Shown here: positions 1-8,185 of the stretch, in pieces
How positions within the stretch are numbered: the stretch's first letter is position 1
Layout: the number at the start of each line of letters is the position of its first letter
DNA from: Entamoeba histolytica HM-1:IMSS
Taxonomy: Eukaryota; Evosea; Mastigamoebida; Endamoebidae
DNA: 23,360 nucleotides
Direction of reading: 5' to 3'
NCBI RefSeq assembly: GCF_000208925.1
Contig: NW_001915106.1
Location: 1 to 23,360 of the forward strand
Notes under the pieces: generated by a model
Databases searched by the model: none
What the model saw: the letters and a program-made list of their open reading frames with translations, nothing else
What the model was told of the DNA's origin: nothing
Made by a program: the position numbers and the translations under genes

Positions 1-480
1 GAATAAATGATAAATAAAACGAGAAATGATAGTCCATGTTATAATAATAAAATCAAAGTATAAAAGATAAAATTAATATTAATATAAAACAAAAGAGAAT
101 AAATATAAAATGAAAATAGATATAAATGATAATAATATAAAAATGATAAAGATGAATAAACAAATACAACTAAATAGAAAAGAATAACAATAAGAAAATC
201 TAAATAATATAAACATAAAAATAATCAAATAAGAATAATATAATAATATATAGATAATAAGAAGATGATAGATAAATAATATAAACAGAGAAATAAATAT
301 ATAAAAATACGATAGATAAAAATACGATAGATAAATAACATATAAATAAAATAATAAAAATAATTAAATATGATTCATCAAATCATCTATTTCATTAATA
401 TTTCATACAAAATGAATAGAAATGATTATAAAATATAAACATAAATATATACAGATTGTATATTTATCATACTTTTTATT
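1..480. other. A-rich low-complexity intergenic DNA
   Basis: No gene is visible. The strand is dominated by A, with runs of ATAAATAATA-type sequence and G mainly in GAT or GAA contexts. A perfect 15-bp tandem duplication (AAAAATACGATAGAT) lies at 303-317 and 318-332. I see no RNA gene and no promoter I can defend. Confidence 0.6.
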
Positions 481-2310
481 TTTTTATTTATTTTAGGAGC
501 AAAATATAATAAATGGAATATTCTATGGATGCAAATTTTTTTGCTTCTTTTTTCTTTTTTGTAAATTATTTAGATGCATTTTTTCTTTGCTAATTTTCGT
601 ACCTGTTATTATTCTATTCTTTATACATTTCTTATTATTATTATGTTTATTTTTTATTATTTTATATTTTTATCATAAATATTTTAAATAATTTATTCAA
701 TTATATTTATTTCTATTCTTTATCTTCTACTGTTGTTATTCTCTTTTCTTGTTTCTTAAATACAGATTTATCTTCTATGAGTTGTTTATTTTCTTTATTA
801 CTTTCTTCAACTTCCTTTTCAAATTATATCCCTTTTCATTGTAACATGTTTCGATTATGTGAATTCCATACACTCGGATCATGAACTCGAGGTAATAATT
901 TATTTGGATAGTTGTTCATGATATTTCTCTGTGGTATATCATGAAGCTTTCTTAATGTTTCCTTAAGTAATAAATACAAAAAACAACTTCAAACTACTTT
1001 TAATTTCTTCATTCATTTGATCACCACATTAATCATTTGAATGTCCCTTTTATTTCATATTACTTTTCTATTTAGATTCTACTCTTGGAAATGGTCATCT
1101 CATCAGATGCTTTTCATTATTATCCTTTCACATTACTTTGTTTAATTTCCTAATTACATGTTTTTGTTTTCTTTTTATATTTCTTTATTCATCTTCTCTA
1201 TCTGTTTGATAGTGTCTCTTAAGTTTCTCTTGCTTATTTCTTTCTATTTTATATTCCCTGTTTTGTACTTCTTCATTTCTACTTTCACTTCTTTTACTTA
1301 CTAGCTTCTTCTTTCTTAATTAAGTCTTTCATCTCTTACTTTATACTTAATGTATTCATATATGTATTTTGATTTCTTGTTTGAAGTTCTGTTCTTTTTT
1401 TCTTTAAATATCTTCTTTCCTTTCTTATCAAATTTTATTTATAACAAAATTGTGTTTCTTGGGATTATTTCAGTCTTTTAATATTTTAAATTTGGTAAAC
1501 AAAAATATGAAATGCCTACTACCAAAAATCTTTGAAAATTAGTTTGGTATATTCTAAAATTATCATAAACCATTGAACAAAATACTTATTCTTTTGTTTC
1601 TATTTCATCTTTCTTACTCTTTTATTAATTATTCCTATATTCTATTATTAATTTGTGTTTATCAAGAAGAATAAAAAAGACCAAAATAAAATAATCAATT
1701 CAATTATTTTCAATTTAATTCTTTGATTGAACATAATAAAAATGTATAGTATCACTTTTATTTATTTTAGTACTTCATACTAACATACTAATATTCGAAT
1801 ATATTTATAATTATACTTTAATTATGTTTTGATTTCTTTTAATAAATACAAACTACCATTAAAAATTATCAATAATCATTATACAAGAATTGTCATTTCT
1901 TACAATTTCTTATTTGAATTAACTCAATGAATAAATAACAAAGCAATTAATTAAATGGTAATAGATTTTTCATATATTCTTCCGAGTTTAGCCGAGATTA
2001 ATCACATCCCTGAGTTATTTGTTTTTTAAAAAGAGTAATCTTTTTGTTTAACTTATCATTTATGTTTTTCTTGCAAATTGAGAAAATCACTTCTTTGCTT
2101 TATTTTTTCTTATTAATGTCTTCTCATCCTTCTTCTGCTTATTTCTTCTTTTTAACCTTTTGTTTATTTTCTATCTTAATTTTAAACATTTTCTTTTTCA
2201 TTTTTTCTTTATTTTATGAATGAGAGAAGAGAGTATTTCATTCCCATTATATTATTATGTTTAATTTTCTTTTAGCCTTACCCACACTTTAGTACTTCCT
2301 TTCCCTTGGT
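480..2310 (-). pseudogene. Decayed retroelement-like remnants (minus strand)
   Basis: This 1.8-kb stretch has no ORF of useful length, but the minus strand is A-rich in the way of the LINE at 17-21.8 kb. Two parts look like former coding sequence. Between 1140 and 843 the minus strand gives protein-like stretches interrupted by stops and frame changes, for example a run ending in HDIPQRNIMNNYPNK and PSVWNSHNRNMLQ around 955-843. Around 1940-2010 a segment resembles the 3' end of the LINE ORF and its tail at 16973-17040 (26 of 27 bases identical at the core). I do not recognise the family of the 843-1140 remnant. The rest is T-rich with nothing I can assign. That this is old transposon debris is inference. 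Confidence 0.45.
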
Positions 2311-2603
2311 TAATACATCCATATATATTTTATAATTTCTTTTATTAATACATACCAATTCATATAATACAGTAAGTAATATTCAACCATAATAAATTGT
2401 TACATCTTTTTCAATGTTAACAAATCAATTTCTAATTCAAACACACCATCGTAACTATATAATAACTTGGAAAGTCAAAACATGAATTATATTAAAGTTT
2501 GTTTATGGTGTTGATACAAAAAGAATAAAGAAAGAGAAACAATACATAAAAAATGTTCATAAATAATACAAATTAATTATTATTTAATCATATTTAAGTA
2601 AAA
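2310..2603. other. AT-rich spacer left of the viral element
   Basis: No ORF or RNA gene seen. AT-rich sequence leads into the left inverted repeat. I could not identify a convincing target-site duplication between this flank and the right flank, partly because the right flank is the LINE tail. Confidence 0.4.
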
Positions 2604-3285
2604 TCTATTAATACTTAATTAATTACTTTTTATTTATTTTCTATTTAAATATTTTTATTCATTTTATTTAAATTTAAATTTTAATTTTAATTTATTGAAT
2701 TATAATTATATCTTTTTATAATATTTTTCTATGGTACAATTTGACAATAGTGTGATACATCATATATACACAGTGGGAAAATCTGGTCCTTTTGGGATAA
2801 ATAACATTTTTTATTACTATTGTTTTATATAACATTTTTATTTTTTTATTATTGTTTTTAAAATACCATTTTTCTATAAATAGATTTATATTTATATTTT
2901 TAGAATAGATACAGATATTTTTAGAACAGATACAGATATTTTGAGGTATTCCATTTAAAATGAACGATTGTTGGATATTTTTGAACTATTCTTAGATATT
3001 TTCTTATTTTGAAGTATTATATCTTCGTTATTTTCGTAAAATTCATAATGAAGATATTTTGAAGTATTATATCTTCGTTATTTTCATCTCTTTTCGAATA
3101 TTTTTCATTTCATACGTATTTTTGAAGTATTATATCTTCGTTATTTTCATAATTTTCTTATTATAGATATTTATTGAAGTAATAAAAAGATATTTTATAA
3201 CTCTTACACTTTTTGAATATTCTATTTTTCTTACACTTTTTGCAACTTTATTGATTTTATTTTTGAAAAATAAAAAACAAAAGAA
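2604..3285 (+). repeat. Left terminal inverted repeat
   Basis: The plus strand here matches the reverse complement of 16520-16998 with substitutions and indels. Anchors include TTTATTGAATTATAATT (2691-2707), a stretch around TTTGACAATAGTGTGATACA (2740-2759), AAAATACCATTTT (2860-2872), GAAGTATTATATCTTCG and TTACACTTTTTG (3230-3241). It is about 200 bp longer than the right copy, mainly from extra copies of a 25-bp unit and an AT-rich insertion near 2640-2675. In protein-primed viruses such termini are the replication origins to which the terminal protein is linked, so that is its likely role. The divergence between copies suggests an old insertion. Confidence 0.85.
3011..3148 (+). repeat. Three copies of a 25-bp unit inside the left inverted repeat
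   Basis: The unit GAAGTATTATATCTTCGTTATTTTC minus its last five bases begins at 3011, 3061 and 3124. All 25 bases of the unit are identical in the three copies, spaced 50 and 63 bp apart. The matching place in the right inverted repeat (16652-16676, reverse complement) has a single copy. Each copy contains the near-palindrome GAAGTATTATATCTTC. Shorter GATATTTT motifs are scattered between copies. The array could be a binding site or simply slippage. Confidence 0.85.
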
Positions 3286-3485
3286 TATAAAAAAATAATA
3301 CATTTTATGTAATTCTGTATTAAAAAATAAATGATTTTTATTGGTATATTCTGACTAATGTCATGTTTATGTTCTGACAAATAACATGATAAACAGCACA
3401 TGTTCTATCAACAAACCCTATGTTCTGATTAATTTGAATATTTAAATGACATCATCTTTTGTTAAGAACAAAGCATAAACGAAAA
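3286..3485 (+). promoter_or_regulatory. Intergenic leader with repeated ATGTTCT motif
   Basis: This is the spacer between the left inverted repeat and the first ORF. The motif ATGTTCT occurs three times (around 3369, 3399 and 3420), with TCATGTTTATG and ACATGATAAACAGCACATG nearby giving partial dyad symmetry. A regulatory role is only suggested by the repetition. An ATG at 3446 opens just ten codons before a stop, so it could be a short upstream ORF. Confidence 0.25.
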
Positions 3486-3887
3486 ATGAACAACAACGCA
3501 TACTTTATTATTCACGATAACATCACAGAATTGTCAAACGAAAAACTCAAATTATTGAAAGCAATATTAAATAAAAACGAATATTACACATTGAATATAA
3601 TAATTAACGAATATGGAAATCGATATTCGATAAATGAATTAATTGACTTTTATGATTATTATAAGCATATAAATGCCCCAAATAATTGGATTCCCGTAAT
3701 GATATACGAGTGTGGGTTTGAACTCGCAATAATAACCCGCATTAAACGGGATGGGGTTTTTAATTTAGCCCCATCCGATCTATCCAGGGTCATCCCATAT
3801 CTTGATGATTTTTGGGCACGGGATGGCCTTGCTGGAGCCTGGGATATAGTCTTTGAGCTATATCGCAGGCAAAATGGAGAGATTTAA
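3486..3887 (+). CDS. Hypothetical protein, 133 aa
   Basis: Function not recognised. The ORF could extend to a TTG at 3459, but the first ATG is at 3486 (MNNNAYFIIHDN), which I prefer. The N-terminal half is AT-rich and charged (Asn, Ile, Lys, Tyr). The C-terminal half (from about 3690) has a clearly higher GC content and reads as a small globular domain with ICEGFELAI-like and LAPSDLSRVIPYLDDFW segments, so composition changes inside the gene. It is the leftmost gene of the element and faces a 69-aa ORF with similarly high GC across a 184-bp AT-rich gap. No transmembrane segment or signal peptide is evident. A perfect 8-bp inverted repeat (GGATGGGG / CCCCATCC, 3750-3777) lies within it. It could be an accessory, host-interaction gene; that is inference. 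Confidence 0.65.
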   Translation: MNNNAYFIIHDNITELSNEKLKLLKAILNKNEYYTLNIIINEYGNRYSINELIDFYDYYKHINAPNNWIPVMIYECGFELAIITRIKRDGVFNLAPSDLSRVIPYLDDFWARDGLAGAWDIVFELYRRQNGEI

Positions 3888-4071
3888 TTCTCTCTAATTT
3901 AATTCTTTTTCTTTTATTTTATTTTTATTTTATTTATTTCTTAATGATAAAATAATTATTAAATGATTTTTATCTCTTTTATTTTATTAGTTTTATTTTA
4001 TTTAAATTTTGATTAAATTTTAATTAAATATTGAATGAAAATAAACGTAAAGAATAATAAAAAGAAAATAA

Positions 4072-4281
4072 TCAATTAATGGTTTTACCCCATCCAGTAA
4101 GAGCATTAATTTGCCATACGAGTTTCCAATAGACGCTTTTTAGTATTCTCTTTTCATTCTCATTTGTGATTGATGGAAGAAGAAGAACAAGTTGAGATAA
4201 AAGAGAAGAGGCGACTTGAAGATTTGCAGGATCAAGATCAATACAAGCAGCCGCCATTAATAAATCTCTTACGGAAGACAT
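4072..4281 (-). CDS. Hypothetical small helical protein, 69 aa
   Basis: Begins at an ATG (4279-4281) and ends with TAA. The protein is predicted by eye to be largely helical, with an alanine- and leucine-rich middle (MAAACIDLDP, ASSLLSQLVLLLP) and a tryptophan-containing tail (YWKLVWQINALTGWGK). Codons are less AT-biased than the surrounding spacer, which supports real coding. It is convergent with the 133-aa gene. Function unknown; the hydrophobic segment is too short and too polar at its edges for a confident membrane call. Confidence 0.55.
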   Translation of the reverse strand: MSSVRDLLMAAACIDLDPANLQVASSLLSQLVLLLPSITNENEKRILKSVYWKLVWQINALTGWGKTIN

Positions 4282-4528
4282 GAATGAATGAAAATAATGA
4301 GATTCATAATGAATAAATAGTCGAATAAATTGAGTTTATTACCCCTGATGAATGAATAAATCATAAGTATGACGCAAAGAATAATTGAGGAATGAAGAAA
4401 TATAGAAATAAAGTAATAAAATATAGAAATATGAATGAAAAATGAATGAAAAATGAATGAAAAATAGGAAATGAAACACAAAAATGATGATATAAATACA
4501 ACTTAAATAACTTAATGACAAACAAACG
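4282..4528. other. A-rich spacer with 11-bp tandem repeat
   Basis: Spacer between two divergent ORFs. It holds three perfect copies of ATGAATGAAAA (4431-4463) and looser GAATGAA repetition from 4280 onward. The minus-strand frame through it gives a Phe/Ile-rich peptide that is best explained by base composition. The promoters of the flanking genes should lie here, but I cannot point to a defined element. Confidence 0.45.
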
Positions 4529-4870
4529 ATGTCAATTGCTAGTGATAACAACAGTACACAAATGTGTTCCTTTACAGGAGCACCAGAGCTTCCACCATGT
4601 CCAACAACACCAGAACCAATAAATGAAGAAATCAAACCAAAGAAGAATAAAATGAATAATAAAGAAAAGATTACACATTTTATTAAAAGACAAATGAATG
4701 ATAATGCAATTGAATTAATGATAGACATACTTGAAGAAAATGAGAGATTAAGAAAAGAATTAGAAAGAAATCGAATGTTATTAATTAATGAGAATCGAAT
4801 GAATGAAGAGATTAGAAATGGAGTTTTAAAAGAAAGAGTTAATCTTCTTTATGCTATTCAATGGGAATAG
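4529..4870 (+). CDS. Hypothetical coiled-coil protein, 113 aa
   Basis: Starts at ATG 4529 and stops at TAG. Residues 1-35 are a polar, proline-rich and probably disordered segment (ELPPCPTTPEPINEE). Residues about 45-112 are charged and helical. A heptad-like stretch, IDILEENERLRKELERNRML, suggests a coiled coil and therefore oligomerisation. It lies 44 bp upstream of the packaging ATPase on the same strand, so a role in packaging or virion assembly is possible but unproven. A low-complexity reading of the opposite strand is rejected as a shadow. Confidence 0.65.
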   Translation: MSIASDNNSTQMCSFTGAPELPPCPTTPEPINEEIKPKKNKMNNKEKITHFIKRQMNDNAIELMIDILEENERLRKELERNRMLLINENRMNEEIRNGVLKERVNLLYAIQWE

Positions 4871-4914
4871 AAATAAATCTAATTTAAATACTTTTTGAAC
4901 TAATTATTTTTAGA

Positions 4915-5655
4915 ATGGAATATTTTGAAACAAATCCACAAGATATAAATAGTATAGAAGATGAAGAAGAAGAAGATGAGATTGGAATAGATAGAATAGA
5001 AGAAATGATAGAAGATAAATTATCAGAAATTAAAGAAGGGAATAAAATACAAAAAGTACATCATCAAATCTTCTTTTATTATAATAGTTTGAATATAGTA
5101 TTAGGGAAACAAGGAACAGGAAAAACAACATTTATAATGAAAGAATTAATAAAAATGAATCATATAGAACATTTATATGGAGGTATTATTTATGTAGCAC
5201 AAAATGCAGGAGAAGATGAAACATTTAAACAATTAAAAGATTTAATTAAAACACCAATATATGGAATGAATTATGAGAAATTTATGCCAGCATTAGTGCA
5301 ATATTATAAACAAGCACGAGAGAAACATTTATTAATTATATTAGAAGATGCAACATTTGAAATGATGAAAGCGGATAAAACATGGGGAGAAATTATTACA
5401 AGATTAAGACATTTGAAAACAACAATTATTGTGAATATGCATATATGGAAAAGTTTAAATGCATCATTTAAAACACAAGTAGCAACAATTATTATTTTTA
5501 AAGGATATTCTAAAGAGAATTTTAGTTATATTTTTCGACAAACAGCAGCAAATTCAAGTGGAACAGTAGCATATTATCTTTATTTAGGAATGGATAAGAA
5601 ACAAGTATTAAAAATAGATAATTTAACAGGAGATGTTAATGTTATTAAAAAATAA
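4915..5655 (+). CDS. FtsK/HerA-type genome packaging ATPase
   Basis: This is the DNA-packaging motor ATPase of the Polinton and adenovirus-like lineage (A32-like family), expected to drive genome entry into the capsid. Walker A is at residues 64-72 (GKQGTGKTT). Walker B is at about 138-146 (HLLIILEDA, with the Glu-Asp pair). A conserved downstream strand with a polar sensor residue follows at about 164-176 (LRHLKTTIIVNMH), and an FRQ near 207-209 could supply an arginine finger. The N-terminal 45 residues are strongly acidic (a DEEEEDE run) and are an extension. Length (246 aa) is normal for the family. The gene is intact, starts at ATG 4915 and converges on the 366-aa gene with a 12-bp gap. 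Assignment to the family is firm; the packaging role follows from the family and the capsid gene nearby. Confidence 0.88.
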   Translation: MEYFETNPQDINSIEDEEEEDEIGIDRIEEMIEDKLSEIKEGNKIQKVHHQIFFYYNSLNIVLGKQGTGKTTFIMKELIKMNHIEHLYGGIIYVAQNAGEDETFKQLKDLIKTPIYGMNYEKFMPALVQYYKQAREKHLLIILEDATFEMMKADKTWGEIITRLRHLKTTIIVNMHIWKSLNASFKTQVATIIIFKGYSKENFSYIFRQTAANSSGTVAYYLYLGMDKKQVLKIDNLTGDVNVIKK

Positions 5656-5667
5656 TTGAATTAAAAA

Positions 5668-6768
5668 TTAAAGTGTGATTTTTAAATATTTTGAAATATC
5701 ATCATGAAGAGGATCTGGATGATATTTTCCACCACACCATGTAACATTTTGTTTTCCAACATTAAATTTCCCACATCTACCATCTTCTTCTGACCAATCT
5801 CTAACATATACCCATATATTTCCTAAACAATTAGGAATAACTTTTCCATTAATTAAATGAACAATTGCTATAGCATTGATTTTTCCACCAAAGAAAGAAT
5901 AATTATTTAATGAAGATAATGAAGTATAAACTAAAATAAAAGAATGAAGATTGAAAGCATTTGGTTCATTATGTGATGATTGTTTTGTTGTCTTCCCTCT
6001 TTTTGTTCTTCCAAGTGCATTAAGATCATTAATTGAATCTTTTAATCCAACAGTATATTCTTTTTTAACTGTTTTTCCAACTGACCCATAAAAATCACCA
6101 ACATTAAATTGATTTTTCTCTGATGATGATTTTCCTTTCTGAATAATAATTCTTCTTTGAAGTGTAATAATAATATTTGATACTAAAAGATCAATAGTAT
6201 TTAATGATGATTCATTATCAATTAAATAAAATAATCCATCTCCATTGAATAATTGAGAAGAATTAAATTGAGTTAATTTTGATATGATTGCGTTATTTAT
6301 ATTAATAATTGATGATTCTATTGAAGCCTTAATAACTTTAAAACTTGTAAGTGCGGCTAATAAAGCATTTATTCTTGTTTCATTATCATCAATATATTTC
6401 TTTACTTCTTCTTTAATTGCTTCATACATATTACCATGTTTATAATCAGTTATTGTAGTTGGAATAGATACATAAACTAAATTTAAAAATCTAGGAGCAC
6501 TATTTAAATTTGATGAAGATTTCATAAATAGTTTAATATAATTTCTTATTTTTGAATGTGAAGAAAGATTTATATTTGTATTGTCTGAATGAAAAGATAA
6601 ATTTTGTGAATGAGGATAATCATATGAATCATATGAATCATCCATTACTATAGATTCACTAGAATCAGTATCACTTACCATTGATTGACTTGAACGTATT
6701 GGTCGTGCTGGTTTTCGATGGATTGTGTTTGATTCACTAGTAGACATCCTAATTGGTTTGGTATTCAT
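5668..6768 (-). CDS. Hypothetical protein, 366 aa; candidate structural (penton-like) protein
   Basis: Not recognised by motif. Starts at ATG 6768 and ends with TAA. Residues 1-75 are Ser/Asp-rich, low-complexity and probably disordered (SSESIVMDDSYDSYDY). Residues about 80-210 look helical with charged stretches. The C-terminal half (about 270-366) alternates hydrophobic and polar residues as in a beta-rich fold and carries clustered Cys, His and Trp (DGRCGKFNVGKQNVTWCGG). No membrane segment is apparent. It sits between the packaging ATPase and a group of unassigned genes, divergent from the 131-aa gene with only 20 bp between start codons. A penton or other minor capsid role is possible from position and size, but the sequence does not prove it. 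Confidence 0.7.
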   Translation of the reverse strand: MNTKPIRMSTSESNTIHRKPARPIRSSQSMVSDTDSSESIVMDDSYDSYDYPHSQNLSFHSDNTNINLSSHSKIRNYIKLFMKSSSNLNSAPRFLNLVYVSIPTTITDYKHGNMYEAIKEEVKKYIDDNETRINALLAALTSFKVIKASIESSIININNAIISKLTQFNSSQLFNGDGLFYLIDNESSLNTIDLLVSNIIITLQRRIIIQKGKSSSEKNQFNVGDFYGSVGKTVKKEYTVGLKDSINDLNALGRTKRGKTTKQSSHNEPNAFNLHSFILVYTSLSSLNNYSFFGGKINAIAIVHLINGKVIPNCLGNIWVYVRDWSEEDGRCGKFNVGKQNVTWCGGKYHPDPLHDDISKYLKITL

Positions 6769-6788
6769 CTATAAATAATTAGATCAAT
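6769..6788. promoter_or_regulatory. 20-bp bidirectional start region
   Basis: The start codons of the minus-strand 366-aa gene (6768) and the plus-strand 131-aa gene (6789) are 20 bp apart, with an AT-rich TATAAATAATTAG core. Both messengers must have very short leaders, or each promoter lies inside the opposite gene. Entamoeba transcripts are known for very short 5' leaders, which fits. Confidence 0.4.
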
Positions 6789-7184
6789 ATGACACATTTA
6801 TATTGTCAACGATATTTCACTATAACAAGAGAAAATGCAATCGCAGATTTTAAAACATATAAATGGATAATAAATTTACCATGGGAATTTATTACATCAG
6901 AAAATTATCCTAAAACAATAGAAGTAATGAATTTTGTATATTTTAATTTGAATGGGCAATTAGATATTGGAGTTAGTTGTCATGCTTCATTTAATTATGA
7001 TTCACCAGAAAATGATCAAATGATATGTTTTTCAACATATGGAAATATGACACCAAAACATTTCAATATTAATAAAAATATAACAAGAATAGAAATATGG
7101 TTTAAAGATTATAAAGGAAAGAGTATTTTCCCAGTTGGACTTTGGGATGAATATTTTATCTTAGAACTTAATTTACATTATTAA
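6789..7184 (+). CDS. Hypothetical protein, 131 aa; possible single jelly-roll structural protein
   Basis: Starts at ATG 6789. The protein is compact, without low complexity, and appears beta-rich. The C-terminus has a strand-turn-strand pattern (RIEIWFKDYKGKSIFPVG, then FILELNLHY) resembling the ending of conserved small proteins of Polintons, where an aromatic and Asp strand, a Gly turn and a final alternating strand recur. That resemblance is a recollection of pattern, not a search result. The stop codon TAA is followed at once by the ATG of the next gene with zero spacing, which implies a shared transcript or an unusual arrangement for a eukaryotic host. Function otherwise unknown. Confidence 0.68.
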   Translation: MTHLYCQRYFTITRENAIADFKTYKWIINLPWEFITSENYPKTIEVMNFVYFNLNGQLDIGVSCHASFNYDSPENDQMICFSTYGNMTPKHFNINKNITRIEIWFKDYKGKSIFPVGLWDEYFILELNLHY

Positions 7185-8060
7185 ATGGAAGCAATTGGTT
7201 CAAAATATTTAAATAAAAATAATATTTTAACAACACGTTATTTCAACAACAACACATTTTATCTTGATACAATTAAAACAACAGATGGAATAACAACAAT
7301 TAATGTTAAGAATATAACAACAAATGAAGAAATAGATGAAATGAAAGAGAAAATGAAAGAAACAAATACATATATTAATGATATTCGAGATGATGTATCG
7401 CAATTATCAACATTAAATACAACAAATATGAATGAAATTAATAATTTAACAACTCAATTAATATCTTTATCATCTCTTGTTAATACTTCATTATACTCAC
7501 CATTTTATTCTAATGAAGAAGCATTATTAAAAATGACATCTTTAACGTCTTATATTAACACAGAAATATCAAGAAATACAACAATTAAACAAGCAGATAT
7601 AATTAACACAATTGGAATTAAAGATTTGAAGAATATTACATACACATTTCCTTTATCAACATTAATGTCATGGGGAACTGATTCATCAAAAACTTTTAAA
7701 AATACAAGTACGGATCATAAAATGTATATCTTTCAATTTATGTTTATGATAAATACTGATACAGATCCACCAAAGAAAACAAAAATTTACTTTAATTCAA
7801 ATAGAATTGATTCAGGAAATTCATCTACTATTAAAAAATTAGAAGATTATGGTGAATATTATAGTAATGGATATATGATATTCACTACTAAAGAATATGT
7901 TAGTACTGTTGGAGTATATGTATTAAATTATATTGATGGAACACTTACATATAAAAATGCAGTAGATATAGTTCAATCATCACCAAATCAAAGTTTTATT
8001 TATTATATTGATTCGAAAACACCATTTGATGTTTGGAATGATGAAGAAATAAAGAGATGA
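7185..8060 (+). CDS. Hypothetical protein, 291 aa, with coiled coil; fibre-like candidate
   Basis: Starts at ATG 7185, directly after the stop of the previous gene, and ends with TGA. Residues 1-45 are Asn/Thr-rich. Residues about 48-105 form a likely coiled coil (EIDEMKEKMKETNTYIND, then a long run of spaced Leu, Ile and Val with Thr/Asn). The C-terminal portion, about 150-290, looks beta-rich (TYTFPLSTLMSWGTDSSK, GVYVLNYIDGTLTYKN). An N-terminal anchor, a helical shaft and a C-terminal beta domain would suit an oligomeric spike or fibre, but that is inference. No signal peptide or membrane segment is seen. High Asn/Thr and low GC match its neighbours. Confidence 0.7.
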   Translation: MEAIGSKYLNKNNILTTRYFNNNTFYLDTIKTTDGITTINVKNITTNEEIDEMKEKMKETNTYINDIRDDVSQLSTLNTTNMNEINNLTTQLISLSSLVNTSLYSPFYSNEEALLKMTSLTSYINTEISRNTTIKQADIINTIGIKDLKNITYTFPLSTLMSWGTDSSKTFKNTSTDHKMYIFQFMFMINTDTDPPKKTKIYFNSNRIDSGNSSTIKKLEDYGEYYSNGYMIFTTKEYVSTVGVYVLNYIDGTLTYKNAVDIVQSSPNQSFIYYIDSKTPFDVWNDEEIKR

Positions 8061-8185
8061 ACAATTTTATTTAAATATAACTGAGTTATTCTTCATTTAT
8101 TATGAGTTTTTGTTAATATATAGGATAAAACCTCAATTTAATTAGTATTTAATGTACTCCATCTGATTACTTTCATTCATATTTG
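8061..8185 (+). other. Intergenic spacer before the kinase-dUTPase gene
   Basis: A 125-bp AT-rich gap, the longest within the plus-strand run from 6789 to 9970. It probably holds the promoter of the nucleotide-metabolism pair. I see no defined element, although TTTAAATATAAC (8070-8081) is TATA-like. Confidence 0.3.

Noticed and set aside
3011..3148. CRISPR-like array
   Set aside because: Only three units with AT-rich, unequal spacers, inside a terminal inverted repeat of a eukaryotic element, and no cas genes.
4269..4728. Hydrophobic minus-strand ORFs of 70 and 129 codons as membrane proteins
   Set aside because: They are Phe/Ile/Leu/Ser-rich only because the plus strand is A-rich and repetitive. 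The longer one overlaps the better-supported 113-aa gene.
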